Positions 1-11,160 of a stretch of DNA of 64,000 nt are shown here, in pieces (position 1 is the first letter of the stretch; the number at the start of each line of letters is the position of its first letter). The DNA is from Gnetum montanum (lineage: Eukaryota > Streptophyta > Gnetopsida > Gnetales > Gnetaceae): the NCBI GenBank assembly GCA_015680685.1, contig MNCI01020920.1:19959-83958 (forward strand), given 5' to 3'. Position numbers and translations under genes: made by a program. The notes below the pieces were generated by a model. The model was not told where the DNA came from and made no database searches. It saw only the letters and a list, made by a program, of their open reading frames with translations.

Positions 1-1329
1 TGAGATGTCAAGTCTTCTGAATGATGTATAAGGAAGTTGCAATTTTCAAATATCCAAAAATATCTTCAATAACATCTCTCCTAACTTTCCTCTCAAGTAA
101 CCTGACTAACCAATTAGAAGATTACTTTCCCAACAAGCTAGGAGAAAGTTACATAGTTATGAAGAGAAAATCTGCAACTGACAAGTGTTTACATCATACA
201 TGATACAAGAATTTGGCCTTTGCATATAATTTAAATACCTAGGTAAGTATCCAGCATTTCAATAATTATTTTTGCGGCTATGTTTCATTTGTTAGAAATA
301 TAATTATTTGTAAAATTAACTTTATGAAACAATAAATACGCTATCTTTGGGAGAGGGTAAATATATTTCAAGTGTCAATGTTTTCCAACGCAGTTAACCA
401 CGTTACTTTCCTTCCTCTGTGCGCGCTCCTTCCTTCTGCAATTTACGTTGCTTCCGCCTCCGGACTGCTCTGTCCATTATTTTCCCTGCCACTGCTCTGC
501 ATCGGATTGGCCCAAGGTCACGATTGCTACTGTCGGTTTGTGGCTGACGTCGCCGAAACCCTGCCATTGCTTTGCTACCTCCATCCTTGCGTCTCTCGCA
601 TCTGCCATGGCTGTGTCATCTATTGAACCCTAAAACACGATTGCAGTTTGAACAACTTTTTAGCGGAGCTCGGCATCAGTTACTGATATCAATGGTGAAA
701 TAACTTGAATTTGAGAACCCCCTGCAATGGTATCTTTCCCTTATTCATGGGTAGCATCCGAGTCCGGCACATCCGTATTTTATTTGGTAGTTTTTTGCTG
801 GTAACCGTCCTGGATTGTAGGCATAGGCGTGGGCATAGCAACCGGCTGCATTCTGACCCTGTTTCATTCATCCACTGTACTCTTTGGCCAAGAGATTAAG
901 TTCATTACAGAAACAGAATAAAGAAACCCTTCGCGACAAGTGTTTGACAAAATTTTAAGTGGAATATGAAGGGATTTCTGGCATTTTCTTGGCAACATTT
1001 TAGCAGCAAGCATCACTACGTTTTTATTGCCATTGATACTACGTTTTTTCTCTTGGTGTTTAATCCTGTTTTTGACAGTATTCAGTAACTGTTTCTTCTC
1101 AACACAGAGTTCATTTCCTCTATTCTTTGGCTTTCATAATTCAGAAAACTTTCATCATTCTTGAAAACTCTTGGTTTACCAAAAGTACCACATCATTTTT
1201 GAATATTATTTATCCTTGATATATTTGTGGTCAGGCCCTATATATTCCCTGTCTGCCACCGTTACTGAGCCAATATTAGTTTGTAATGTGCTGAAATATC
1301 ACATTCTTTGCCCAATGTAGGTAAAAATC
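1..1329. other. Unassigned flank left of element A
   Basis: No gene or repeat family could be recognised. 372-640 is richer in G+C than its surroundings and retains CpG pairs, with short open frames rich in Cys and Leu that match nothing known to me. The rest is AT-rich. A GTAAGT-like donor at about 242 and a pyrimidine-rich acceptor-like stretch near 1320 are too weak to build a gene. It could be host DNA, or the upstream pol of element A decayed beyond recognition. Confidence 0.4.
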
Positions 1330-1563
1330 AAATATGTGTTTATCATCATAAAACTCATCCAAATCTTAAACACCTATTTCATTTTTATTCTTCTTAAGAA
1401 AACTGAAACTCCTGCTCCATGTAGTGGCTAAATGTGCCAACAGGAGGGCCCTTTCTTGGTGGTTGATGCATACAACAACGGAGCATTCAGACTAGAAGAC
1501 AGCAACGACAGTGAATTACCAAACCCTGTAAATCACATATATCTAAAGTGGTATTATATTTAG
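1330..1563 (+). pseudogene. Ty3/gypsy integrase C-terminal end (element A)
   Basis: The frame ending in TAG at 1561-1563 reads EGPFLVVDAYNNGAF then NPVNHIYLKWYY. This is the GPY/F-type module and terminal motif that also end the pol of elements 3 (24,500 region) and E (52,760 region). Upstream in the same frame, ILLKKTETPAP matches the usual GDLVL...basic segment before GPY/F. One stop lies before the module and the frame degrades left of about 1381, so only the last part of pol is detectable. The rest of element A pol is absent or unrecognisable in 1-1329. It is followed directly by the repeat array and the 3' end of the element. Confidence 0.8.
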
Positions 1564-1590
1564 CAGTATCTCTAGTGCGAACAATCAGGT

Positions 1591-2160
1591 ATGGAAAGAA
1601 ACGTCCGGGACGATGCTAAATTGGCAACACTCGTCCGCTACGACGTTAAACTGGCACTGCACGTCTGCTACGACGCTAAACTGGCATCCACTGTCCGCTA
1701 CGATGTAAAACTGGCATTCCCTGCACGCGTCCGCCACGATGCTAAACTGGCATTGACCGTCCGCTACGACGATAAACTGGCAAGTTGTAACCGTCCGCTA
1801 CGACGAAAAACTGGCAGTATTGTACAGGTCCGCCAAGACAAAAAACTGGCCTCTCTTGCACACGTCCGCCATGATGCTAAACTGGCACCGGCTATCCGCT
1901 ATGACATAAAACTAGTAAAGGTAAGTAGCTGTCTGCTGAGATGCAAAACCAGCATAGCATTGTCCTTGGGTCATGACATGAAACTGACATCCACAACACG
2001 ATCTGCTGAGACCATAAATCAGACACGCCATCGTCTGCGATGACGTAAAACTAGCATTTCTCGGTCTGCCCGAACTTTAAACTGGGACCATGGTCTGCTG
2101 AGACTTAAAACCAGCCATGACAGTCTACTGGGATTTAAAACTGGGACTTACAGACTGCCG
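1591..2160 (+). repeat. Array A: about 18 cores separated by variable spacers
   Basis: About 18 units of 27-37 bp. Each has a core of roughly 24 nt (GTCCGCTACGACG then WTAAACTGGCA) followed by 4-13 nt that differ from unit to unit. CpGs are still present in many cores. The last third has variant cores (TTGGGTCATGAC, CTGCTGAGAC, and GGGACCATGGT at 2084-2094). An open frame of 150 codons through it is a by-product of the repeat. It lies between the pol stop and the PPT, where Tat-lineage elements are known to carry hypervariable tandem repeats. Confidence 0.9.
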
Positions 2161-3233
2161 TCATGCAAATCAAGCGAGCATGATCATCTTTATACAGCTG
2201 CACGATAGATGGGATGGGGTACTAGGACAATCTCAGTGTCACCACCCCACCAGCATCCTACTGATTCCTCGGATGAGCTAAGAGGCATACTACTGACCCC
2301 TCAGAGATGTCGTCACTACGTCCACTGCAGTGGTGGCACCTCTGAGAGATTAGTCTCGCCGCTCGGAGCCCCGACGAAATCCTCGTCGACAATGAGCTCA
2401 GGGACCTCCGTGGATCATCTCTATTAGACGTTGGCTTCGCAGATTCATCTAGCTGGTTCCCTGTACAACTAGTTAGCTGCACTGTGTCTGATGCCTTTTT
2501 GCGGCGATATGCTAGGCCGAGCGTCTAGATGGAAGGTTCCGGCCTCATGCTACAACTCCTTCTTCATGGCCCGACCACTCTATCTCGCATGAAACAACGC
2601 TTGTTTCGACAACCTTGCCTCCTGTTCACACGAGCAATGGTGTCCTCTATTTTTCTTCTGTGGTTGCAGGTTACTTGTTTCGAAAATGTCGTTCAAAGGT
2701 GCGTTCATCTAAGCGGTGAAGAACAACAGTGTTTTGAGATGGCTGCTCAAGTTTACCCATCCACTTAGAACTGCATGCCTATACCTCTCATAATCCTACC
2801 CTTAGTTCTTATTTCGTTTCATCCCTACTACCTTCTTTCTGTATGCAAAAGCTACATACGCAAACACCCATCTTTCACACTCGCACTGTAATCAAGCCCA
2901 TAACACAGTTAAGCACTGTAGCAGAGATATCACAGAAGTGATGTGTTGTGCTCCTTTTGCAAGCATTCCTGCTATGATCTGTAACAGAGAAATCTCATAC
3001 TGATGCACTACACTTGCCTGAAAGCATTCCTATTGACATAAGTGTGCGTACGTTTCTGTGCGTTCAATAAGCGTATTCCATACTACTACCATCCTAACTC
3101 ATTTTACGTCTTCCCTGAACCTGTTTCCTACTATATCATTCTATCTCCCATGCCCTCTAGCTTTGCTCTTCCATGTTGACAGGGCAACGCTTGAGTAGCC
3201 ATGGATGGACGTCGTTCTTGCTTCTACCAATCC
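2161..3233 (+). other. 3' untranslated spacer of element A
   Basis: There is no long coding region. A good splice acceptor (pyrimidines then TGGTTGCAG, AG at 2668-2669) is followed by ATGTCGTTCAAAGG and a short frame. Element 3 has a similar acceptor at 25,601 and element 2 at 8,168 (-), in the same position between array and PPT. Parts of 2220-2430 resemble 25,090-25,200 of element 3. Nothing else is recognised. Confidence 0.5.
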
Positions 3234-3308
3234 GGTGTTTTGTATTCTTTGTCAACGTCTTTCAGGAAAGCCCTCTAACCGTCAACAAAGAGGGGCCATT
3301 GAAACACC
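3234..3308 (+). promoter_or_regulatory. PPT hairpin of element A
   Basis: An imperfect inverted repeat ends at the LTR: outer arms GGTGTTT and AAACACC, inner arms CTTTGTCAACGTCT and AACCGTCAACAAAG, with a 16-nt loop between the inner arms. The 3' arm contains the purine-rich AACAAAGAGGGGCCAT, taken as the polypurine tract that primes plus-strand synthesis. The LTR then starts TGAAACACC at 3300. Equivalent hairpins occur in elements 2, 3, E and H. Confidence 0.75.
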
Positions 3309-3439
3309 GTGAAAATTGCGAGTCGACCTCAGGCGAGGGAGCACGTCAGAATTCCAGAAGGAAGATTAAGACAGAACAAGACCAAAAGGCGCATAGCATG
3401 AAGTCTTCGACTTCTTGTGCAGATTCCCAATCTTTCTAT

Positions 3440-3980
3440 GCTTTCTCTATTTTACGCTATATCACGCGACATGGCGTAATGGCGCTTAGCGTGATTCTGT
3501 TCAAATGTAGTCCAGCATCAGAAGGCTATTTACTTCTGTATGTGGAGAGGCTTGAGCAGCGTAATATGTGACTTCTCGTATATTTTGCTAAGTCTTTTGT
3601 TCAAGGCCAGGTTTACACTTTGTTATGCACGGTAGCATAATGAGCTCCAAAACAGTCAAAGGCAAAGTCTAAGGAAGTGCAACAGATCAACCCTTTTCTC
3701 TCGGTGTACGGATTGCTCATCATACGCTCATTACGCAACGTAGCGTATCACAGCATATTACATCGCCAACACTAGACATTGTTTACGCTTCATTACGTGT
3801 GGCTGCGTAAGCGAACGTAAAACAGCTTGAATCCATTGTTTCCAGGTTATGTTACGCTCATGCACGCAATGCAACGTGAATGAGCGTAATATAACACAAA
3901 GACAGTTGAAACATGCCCGACACACATCTGTTCTTCACACGCACAATATGCAAATGAGCGTATTGTGCGTAGTCACAAAG
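3440..3980 (+). repeat. Word cluster GCGTAAT/ATTACGC in U3 of LTR A
   Basis: Short words TTACGC, GCGTAA, GAGCGTA and their complements recur many times, in both orientations, separated by unrelated sequence. The cluster sits about 100-600 bp upstream of the TATA box at 4071. Other LTRs in the window have a different word in the same place. It is seen directly; a role as factor-binding sites is inference. Confidence 0.7.
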
Positions 3981-4068
3981 TTTGAAACAAAAATAGTTAG
4001 GTCAACAGTACCCGAAACATTCGGGACACACGTCATCAAGGTTGCGCCTTTTCCACAGGACATTGCAG

Positions 4069-4080
4069 CCTATAAATGCA
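4069..4080 (+). promoter_or_regulatory. TATA box of LTR A
   Basis: CCTATAAATGC matches the plant TATA consensus. It lies about 770 bp into the LTR and about 800 bp from its end, close to the position of the TATA boxes in LTR 3 and LTR C. Confidence 0.7.
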
Positions 4081-4876
4081 CTAGTTGACAAAGATACAAA
4101 GGTTGGAAAATCAAAGAGGCAAGGGCATTTTTTTGAGTAGGGGGCACTTATCACTTTGAGCAGAGATACAGAGAGGAGCACTTTGGAAATTGTTGATAGC
4201 ATTACCTTCCAGCAGAGACATAGCACAGTTCGCTTGAGCATTGGCAACAAGAGTAATTGTTCTTTTGGGGAAAACACAACTCTCTCCATCAGCAATCATT
4301 GATGGTCCTAAACAGAAACTACCCAAGGCGAAAGAAGTAGATCAAAGATCGCAAGATCATCTTGCACGGTTTGCAGACTCTATTGGTCAGAAACAGTTGA
4401 TTGATAGACGTCAGATCTTGACCTTCCTTGAATCTCAGCTTTGTCCCATGAGGTAGATCGGACTTCTATTTGGACAGTTTTCTTGTTTTTTTGTGCTTGA
4501 TTTACATCAAGTTATCGGGGTCTTCCCATTGTAACATGATATACAAACTATACATTTTTCAAATCAAAGTGTAGATCTTGAAACCACACGTTTCTCTTGT
4601 GTTAGCTTCCTCTTATCGTGTTTAGTGTTATCATTGTTACAATTCATCTACGTTTTTTTCCTCTCATTTTACGATTCCTCGAGTCAAATCGATCCATGGA
4701 ATATTTCATAATCTCCATCGTTTTACTAATTAGTAAGTCCCTGTCTGATCGACAAGACCGTTCAGGGTGCTGCGGATTCGTTTTTCCAGCATAGCCCTCA
4801 CACGAATCCGTGGTTAAAATTGTGTACATGGAATCTCGTTCGGTATTTCCAGCTGCCGACGTTTTCCGTCGTTACA

Positions 4877-4933
4877 ACCTTGTATGATATAACTAATCTA
4901 GATAACTAGCACCGTCCCTAGCAATGACACCAA
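4877..4933 (-). promoter_or_regulatory. D-type leader with tRNA-Asp primer binding site
   Basis: On the minus strand TGGTGTCATTGCTAGGGA (4932-4915) follows the LTR end by one base. It matches the complement of the plant tRNA-Asp 3' end (TGGCGCCGTTGCCGGGGA) except for transitions of the kind cytosine deamination gives. The following GTGCTAGTTATCTAG is identical in type to the leader of complete element D (42,520-42,579). The leader is cut at 4876 by LTR A. Confidence 0.75.
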
Positions 4934-5404
4934 TGATGAGTAGCAAGGTACCCCTACACTCAACCATACGAATACAAGTGCTTCATGCACAATTCGGTTG
5001 AAATCCATAGACAGACTAGTTGTGGTATCTATATAGTTACTCATAGATCAAAATTCACTATCTTCTCACCTGGACTAGTATTAGCATTGTCAAGTATGGT
5101 TTAGTCTAGAGTGAGGTGTATGATGTGTTCCTACACTAATGCTACTCCTAGGTATGATGGGAAATAATATCAACTAAGCTAAGAGAGAGGATGAAAGAGG
5201 ATGACAGAGAATCTAAACTAGCCTAAGTGTGATGAGAATCCATTCCTTAATCATCCATACACATCTTGAACCTCATGCATGACTACCACTAGGATTACCA
5301 AGCACATGGCCTAGGTACACTACTGGGTTACCAAGTAGTTACACTTAAATGCTTGTGATTAAGTCGTACTCATTCCACATTACTAGGAGATAAGGATAGA
5401 GATA
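4934..5404 (-). mobile_element. D-type LTR fragment
   Basis: It is colinear with the D LTRs at 34,712-35,230 and 42,580-43,040: TGATGAG(T)AGCAAGGTACC, then CTCAACCATACGAATAC, the ACTAGTATT region and the GGATTACCAAGCACA region. The similarity stops near GGAGATAAGG at about 5404, so the GATATC palindrome region and TATA box are missing. It is a 5' LTR by orientation, since the primer site is on its left on the minus strand. Confidence 0.8.
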
Positions 5405-5486
5405 TATTAACTAAGAAAACTTAAAACTTAAAAAGAACCTTTTTTACCAAATCTGCCTACCTCTTTGTATTGACCTAAATTGTCAG

Positions 5487-7232
5487 TGTAACGCTGGAAG
5501 GGAAAACAAATACTGAAAGATCATTGGGTAGACACAATTGACCTTCACTTGAGGGTAAGTTGGAAAAGAAAATAAAGGTAGAGTGCCTTGGATGGTCTAC
5601 ACGCAAATCAACCAAGGACTTCCCTGAGCGTAAACTATGGCTTGCACTGGGGTTATCGTAACTGATGTTTGAAATGTAAACAGTGGCATACAAAATGCAA
5701 ATAGACCATACGTAGAACAATATTGCAAACAAAAGGAATGTAAAATAGAGTAAATGAAATAATGGTTGGAAAAATGAACTATATTATATTTCTTAGAAAA
5801 TATGTGCACCGGTCAAAGCATAGCTACACGTGTGAATGATAGGTCAAGCGCCAAGCCCTGGGGTGATATGATGTGTTTCCAGAAGTGCTTGGATGCTAGG
5901 AGTCAAGTGTGCCTGAGCACCCAAGGATTTCTAGTCTGAGTTTCCTAAGTCATCAACCTTCAAAATTTCCAATCACGTTTATGTGAATTGACAGGTTATT
6001 TACAGGGTTTGGCCAGGTTTAGGCATGAAATTCATGGATGGAATCAATGGTTGAGAGATAAGAGGGAAATGGATAATGTGACACGTGTCCAATGGATAGT
6101 TGTATGTGTGTTGGATGTGTGTGGGAAAGCTATGTTCTTGACTAGATGCATTGTATGTTACAATGTGTGATAACTTACTTAAGCTAGCTTATGCTCATGG
6201 CACATACAATTCAGAGCATAAGATCTTGACAAGGTTACAAATGATGAACATTTACAATGAAATGAAAATGTACAACAAGAGAATTTAACTTTGGCTTGCT
6301 TGAAACTTCTGGATCTCCGAATTGACTACTACAGGATGTCGATCTAAGTGGCTCTATGGTTGTTTGATGCTTCTTTTCTTAACTAGAATTTCCGGCATGA
6401 GTTGAATTTGTCTTGGCATATCCTCAGTATGCTTAAAATGCACTAATGATGCACTCACGCTGCTAGCATGTCCTCAGCGTGACCTTAGCATGAGTGACTT
6501 GAAAATGATGTATTTCAGTCCAAATTTTGATTTTTGAAGCCTGATTCTTGAGTGCAACTACTATATGGTTGTGGTGGACCTTGAGAGTGATCTAAAAATT
6601 AGAAATTGAGCTTGAAAGTCACTTGTTTTGATCCACTTTTGATAGCTCACGCTGGACTCACACTGCCAGCACGAGTGTAGCGTGACCACAACATGAGCTA
6701 TAGTGTGACCACAGCGTGAGCTACAGCGTGACCACAGTGTGAGTTACAAAGAGATACAATTTTTGGACTTGAACTTTGAAATTCTAGAGGCTGGGACCCA
6801 TAGTTATCAATAGTGAACCCTGAAAATGAATTTCACCTTCGAAATTAGATCATTTTTACTTAGTTTTTGGCTATGAGAGTTACTCACGATGCACTCATGT
6901 TGGCAGTGTGACCTTAGCGTGAATGATAGTGTGAGTGCAAAAGCTTGCACTTTTTGTCTTGAAATTTGAATCCTTGAATGCTGAAGCTTAGAGTGGTCAT
7001 TATTTGCCCTTAAGGATAGCTTGCACCTTCATATTTGGACCATTTTAAACTTGATCTTGAAGCTATTGTAGTTACTCATGCTGAGGGTAAGCTAGCTTGA
7101 CGGGGTGAGTAAGCTGGCTTGAGCAAGCTATACGTGAGTTCCATGCCTTAGTCAAATTTTGCCTCTAAAAAATTTGAAAGGACTTGAGTCTCTCTCATTT
7201 TAAATTGCTAGGCTGAAATTAGTGGTGTTTCA
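5487..7232 (-). mobile_element. 3' LTR of element 2
   Basis: Read on the minus strand it starts TGAAACACCACTAATTTCAG after the PPT and ends CCAGCGTTACA. Its U5 end (minus 5610-5487) aligns by eye with the ends of LTR 3 and LTR C: CAAGGCAC against CAAGGTGCC, then TTTTC, then TTACA. No TATA box survives at the expected place near 6000-6250. The open frames inside it (5475-5809, 5988-6170) look like chance. The left flank is GTCAG; a matching right flank is not available because the 5' LTR is missing. Confidence 0.7.
6420..7145. repeat. Word cluster AGCGTGAG/CTCACGCT in LTR 2
   Basis: Repeated words CAGCGTGAG, AGCGTGACC, GTGTGAGT and complements ACTCACGCT, densest at 6650-6740 (for example CAGCGTGAGCTACAGCGTG). 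CpG to TpG/CpA variants are frequent. The same word in decayed form (CAGCATGAGCTACA) fills 12,880-14,040, beside the gene next to this element's pol. Confidence 0.75.
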
Positions 7233-7300
7233 TTGACACCTCTTTATTGACGTATGGAGGAATCCACTTGAGAGGCATCAACAAAGAAGTACAAAACACC
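7224..7300 (-). promoter_or_regulatory. PPT hairpin of element 2
   Basis: The minus strand reads GGTGTTTTGTACTTCTTTG, a 16-nt loop region, CGTCAATAAAGAGGTGTCAA and TGAAACACC. Arms and loop are laid out as in element A. The PPT is AATAAAGAGGTGTCAA, interrupted by transitions. It overlaps the first nine bases of the LTR. Confidence 0.65.
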
Positions 7301-8395
7301 ATGAACAACTAAGTAACAAGAATTATCGATTAGCCCTTGGCTAGATGTCATCACACCATTTTCAAAACTACATGGGATTGAGGAAAGTTTAGTTTAAGAT
7401 GCAAGTGGATTGGTTGTAACTAGGGGAAGCCAGGAGTTGATCAAGGATTATAATTACTGCTAGAATTGTGGGAGAGGAATGCTCTCATGCGAATGAGCTA
7501 TGTCTTTGATCATTGTCAATAGCTAGTGTTTAGCAGCCTCAAAGCCAACAAATAGGAGGTGCATTATTTGGAGAAAAGAGACTACTATAGAGTGTTTATG
7601 GGTCCTTTTGTAAACAACCAAATCCATGTGATGATGTGCAACATGGTCTCTTTGAGACACGAGTGTAACTATATTTCAAGACAATTGGCTTCTCACCTGG
7701 GTCTTGTATGAGAATAGGAAATAGTATTTTGTTTATGATGTCAATAGGGTCATGAAGACCTTTTATGTGTATTTTGCTCTTTGACCCTTTTGATCCTTTT
7801 CTTTTTTTTTTTGTTTTATATTTTCTTTTATTTGTTTTCTTCATTTGGGTCCTTTTGAAAGAGCTTGCTTTTAGTGTTGTGCTCGTGTTCGAGCGATTGC
7901 ATTTTGTATCATGTATCATGTACTGTGTTTTATGTTGCAATTGCTTAGAGATTCACAGTATGCAATAGTGTATCGAGAGCTTTGAGGTGAGTAGGGAATG
8001 TAATTGAACAGGATAAGGGGGCATGATGGGGAAATAGGGAATGTATTAGGATTTGTGAATGTACTTATGAATAGACTGATTAACCCAGTTATGTGCATAA
8101 GGAAGAATGTGATACGTTGTCCTCACAATGAAGAGCATCTATGCATGAACACCTTAAGCATGTCATCCTGCAAACACAACTCCAAGAAGACAAGAAAAAC
8201 ACAAATGAATCGGTTAACTAAGCACTTTAAACAAGGAGATGGAGCCACCATGTGAAACTTTTAAAGCAGACAGAATCATGAATAGCACTAGCGTCATTAG
8301 GATCCATAAGACAAATTATGTAGTAAGTCTTTTTGGAACATGAACATCCAATTGTAGCAACACATATTTTCAAGTTTTTCTTAGTCATCAATGAT
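7301..8395 (-). other. 3' untranslated spacer of element 2
   Basis: Non-coding. On the minus strand it holds an A-rich tract (7795-7850), as the element 3 spacer does, and a splice acceptor (TTGTGTTTGCAG then GATGACATG, AG at 8169-8168) like those in elements A and 3. Open frames through the A-rich tract are low complexity and are not called. Confidence 0.5.
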
Positions 8396-8866
8396 GTTGC
8401 CAGTTTATAGTCTTAGCAAACTATTGTGGGTTAGTTTCACATCATAACCCTTTGGATGGTGCAAGTTTAGCATTGTAGTGGATAGTTCATTACCAGTTTA
8501 TTGTCGTAGCGGACTGTGAAGAGGAAAACTAGTTTACAGTCTTAGTGGACTGTGGATGCCCATTTCATGACATGGCGAATATATGTGGTAGTTTGGCATC
8601 ATACTTGATATAGCTCTATGGTGTCAATTTATTTTCATGAGTCCAGGACCATTCTGTGGTATTAGTTTTAAGTCATGATGCTAGGACTATTCTGTGGTAT
8701 CAGTTTTAAGTCATGATGCCAGGACTGTTCTATGGTATCAGTTTTAAATCATGATGCCAAGACTATTCTGTGGTATCGATTTTAAGTCATGATGCCAGGA
8801 CTGTTATGTGGTATCAATTTTAAGTCATGATGCCAAGACTGTCACGTACCTCAAGTTCATCAAACA
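8396..8866 (-). repeat. Array 2: core repeats after pol
   Basis: On the minus strand the units near 8400-8560 read GTCCGCTACGACAATAAACTG and GTCCACTAAGACTGTAAACTA, the same core as arrays A and 3. At 8640-8840 there are five units spaced 38-39 bp with the variant GGCATCATGACTTAAAACTG. It begins immediately after the integrase end and is oriented with it. Confidence 0.85.
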
Positions 8867-9995
8867 TGGTATTATTTCAAGAACAGGTGATTTGTAGGAT
8901 TAGCAAAACTCATTCCTATCCATTATTGTACCCCTTGGTGACTAAGTAAGGTCCTTCCTAGTTGGTTGAGAATTTTTCTGGATGTTCATGGTCAGCTTTA
9001 AGGACTAAGTCTCCTTCTTTAATGGGGTGTTTATGCATATCATGTTTTTGTCGTTGCCGCTGTTGTTTCTAGTACGACTCAATCTGATCAAGCATTTGCA
9101 CATATTCTTCCTCCACTGAGCCAAGGTTAGCAGTGTGTAGTTCATTATTTTGAATTTCATCAAGGAGGCTCGAGAGAGCTATCTGGAACAAGGGAACCTA
9201 TAACTCTAAAGGTAAAAAATATTTAGATCTATACATAAGACGATATGGAGTTTTACCTATAGATGTTCGATGTGTGGCTCTGTATGCCCACAATGTGTAG
9301 ACTAATTGTTCATGCCATCGTTTCTTGCTCTGATTTAGCATTGTTTTGAGCACCATGATGATAGTTTTTTTTGTTGCCTCTACTTGACCATTGCTCTATG
9401 GGTAGTAAGGTGATGAAAATGCATGTTTAATACCCAAGATTTCACAAAATCTTTTAGTATCTACACTACTGAACTGTAGCCCATTGTCAGTAAAAATGGT
9501 GATTGGAATACCAAAATGGATCATGATGTTTTCTATTATGAAATTGCAAACATGTTTAGAAGTGGTCTTCCAAAGGGGAATAGCTTCTACCCATTTTGTG
9601 AAGTATTCAGTTGCAGTGATAATAAAGCTATCTCCTACAGAGGATGATGGCGTTATTGGTCCAATTAATTCTAATTGCCATTTTTGGAATGGCCATGTGA
9701 TTTGTGTTGTGTGTAATTCATTAGGTGGCATGTGTATTAGATTACCATGCTTTTGGAAAATGTTACATGTTCTGACCTTGGAGATGCAATCATGCTACAT
9801 GTGTGGCTAGTAGTAGCCTAAGCGCCTAATCTCTGTTGCCATTGCTTTGGGTGCAATGTGCCCTCCACAAATTCCTTCATGGACTTGTTCTACAATTGTT
9901 TAGCTATCGTTGCTACTAATGCACATCAGCAGAATGCCTTCATAGGATTTGCAGCATAGGGTGTTTCTTATTAATGCATATTGTCGAGAGCATTT
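8867..9995 (-). pseudogene. Integrase of element 2 (Ty3/gypsy, Tat-like)
   Basis: In order on the minus strand: a zinc-binding HHCC remnant (VHEGICGGHIAPKAMA, one Cys of the pair lost), a core with ELIGPITPSSS, YFTKWVEAIPLWKTTSK, FTDNGLQFSS and GIKHAFSSPYYP followed by SNGQVEATKK, and a C-terminal GDLVLKADHEHPEKF, EGPYLVTKGYNNG. The second Asp (TDNG) and the Glu (QVEA) of the DD35E set are present; the first Asp lies in LDIIGP in relatives and is Glu here. In-frame stops replace Q or W (YYP-stop, TN-stop-EGPY), and about eight residues after YNNG are lost. It would join cDNA into chromosomal DNA if intact. Confidence 0.88.
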
Positions 9996-10373
9996 TCGCA
10001 CGGTGTCCTTTTGAGCGTTTGTCAAGTGTTGTGGAGGATCACCTTGTAGAAGGTACTCTTTTATGTCATTGTACCATTCTATTGCATGTGTTGTAATAAG
10101 GGATGCTATAGGAATTCCTTCAAGAGTGTTAATTATAGGTTAGGTACAATTTTTTATAGATCTAGGAAACACATGGAACATTTCAAGTATCATGTTTAAG
10201 GCTAGTGTAGCAAGTGCATCGGCAATGGTGTTTTTGCTTCTAGGGACATGCTATATATCCACGTCTATAAGTTTCCTTAGAAGATGTTTGGTTAAATCAT
10301 AATAGGGTTGTAAATGGAGAGCTTTGCATGTGTAAACCTCAATGACTTGATTAATGAATAGTTGTGAATCACC

Positions 10374-10784
10374 TCAAATTACAAGATGCAAGATTCCCAA
10401 AGTCAAGGCTACTTGAAGACCTCTGAGAAGACCTTCATATTTTGCTTCATTGTTGGTACAAGGAAAGGTCAATCGGTAGGTGAAGGATTGGATTTCTCCA
10501 GAGGGGTATGTTAAAATGTCTATAGCACTTCCTCCTCTAGAGGTTGAAGCTCCATCGAAATAGAGGATTGCCTCGTAGTTGTCAGGTATGGTGTCTATAC
10601 TGTTAACAATCTCATCAGGGAATTCAAGATTAACTGTTGCCTGATCATGTGTTGGAGAGATGGCTAATTGTGTGACTATTACTTGACCTTTTGTGGAATA
10701 TTGAGCAACATAGTTTAGGTCAAACTCTACGATCATCTCTTTCCACCTAGCTATCCTACTCGACTCGTAGATATTGTTAGTCAT
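10374..10784 (-). pseudogene. Second (Tat-type) RNase H domain of element 2
   Basis: The reading ILYFDGASTSRGGSAIDIL ... FPCTNNEAKYEGLLRGL has the DG(A/S)S start and the NNEAxYE(G/A)L signature of the extra, archaeal-like RNase H of the Tat lineage, distinct from the first domain upstream. Before it runs the connecting segment SRIARWKEMIVEFDLNYV. The frame continues left of 10,374 through a stop toward the integrase. Presence of two RNase H domains is the main reason for placing these elements in Tat rather than among chromoviruses. Confidence 0.82.
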
Positions 10785-10789
10785 GGCAC

Positions 10790-11160
10790 AGAGTACATTA
10801 TCTTTGCAAATGATGTAAACTTGATTATAGAAGAGATAATGCTATCATTTCTTCAAGGAAAAAACAAGGGCAAGGCATGATTTCTCCACATCATTGTATC
10901 ATTGTTCATAGTCAATTAAAGCATGACTTAGGTAATAAACTAGGATTTCGACTCCATCTTGACGTTTTTGATAGAGCATCGATGTGATGAAAGAATCAAA
11001 TGTTGGAAAGTAGATGTAAAAAAGTTTATCACCTTGTGGGGGATAAATAGTTGGTAGTTGGAATAGCTCTTGTTTTATGTTTTCAAATGCTTCCTAACAT
11101 TGTTGGGTCCATTGGAAATGCATATTTTTTTGTAATAGATGCTGCATTTGTCTCAACTTA
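10790..11160 (-). pseudogene. First RNase H domain of element 2
   Basis: Minus-strand readings FYIYFPTFDSFITSMLYQ, VYYLSHALIDYEQ and YNDVEKSCLALVFSLKKW match the retroelement RNase H thumb-side domain found straight after RT in Ty3/gypsy pol. A stop follows YEQ. The corresponding intact-looking version in element 3 is at 22,257-22,607. Confidence 0.75.

Larger units (their letters stand above)
3300..4876 (+). mobile_element. 3' LTR of element A
   Basis: It starts TGAAACACC directly after the PPT and ends GTCGTTACA. The end resembles LTR 3 (GATGCTACA at 28,601), and the segment at 4730-4876 aligns by eye with 28,470-28,601, fixing the U5 part. A TATA box at 4071 divides U3 from R/U5. CpGs are much better kept than in the other LTRs of this family, so this copy looks younger. 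The right flank (ACCTT at 4877) lies inside the leader of a D-type element, showing A inserted there. The left duplication cannot be tested because the 5' half is missing. Confidence 0.75.

Noticed and set aside
372-626. Cys-rich 84-codon frame that could be a small secreted protein
   Set aside because: No credible signal peptide at the start, no conserved Cys spacing, and no support beyond length.
1591-2043. 150-codon repetitive protein
   Set aside because: The open frame is a by-product of the core repeat; unit lengths are not multiples of three and the homologous array in element 3 is not open.
1591-2160. CRISPR-like array of similar units with variable spacers
   Set aside because: Plant nuclear context, core is imperfect between units, spacers are 4-13 nt, no cas genes. 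It is an array inside a retroelement 3' region.
5405-5486. Continuation of the D-type LTR up to LTR 2
   Set aside because: Similarity to the D LTRs stops near 5404; these bases match nothing I can place.
7765-7968. Phe-rich plus-strand frame
   Set aside because: Translation of the T-rich tract in the element 2 spacer, on the strand opposite to the element.
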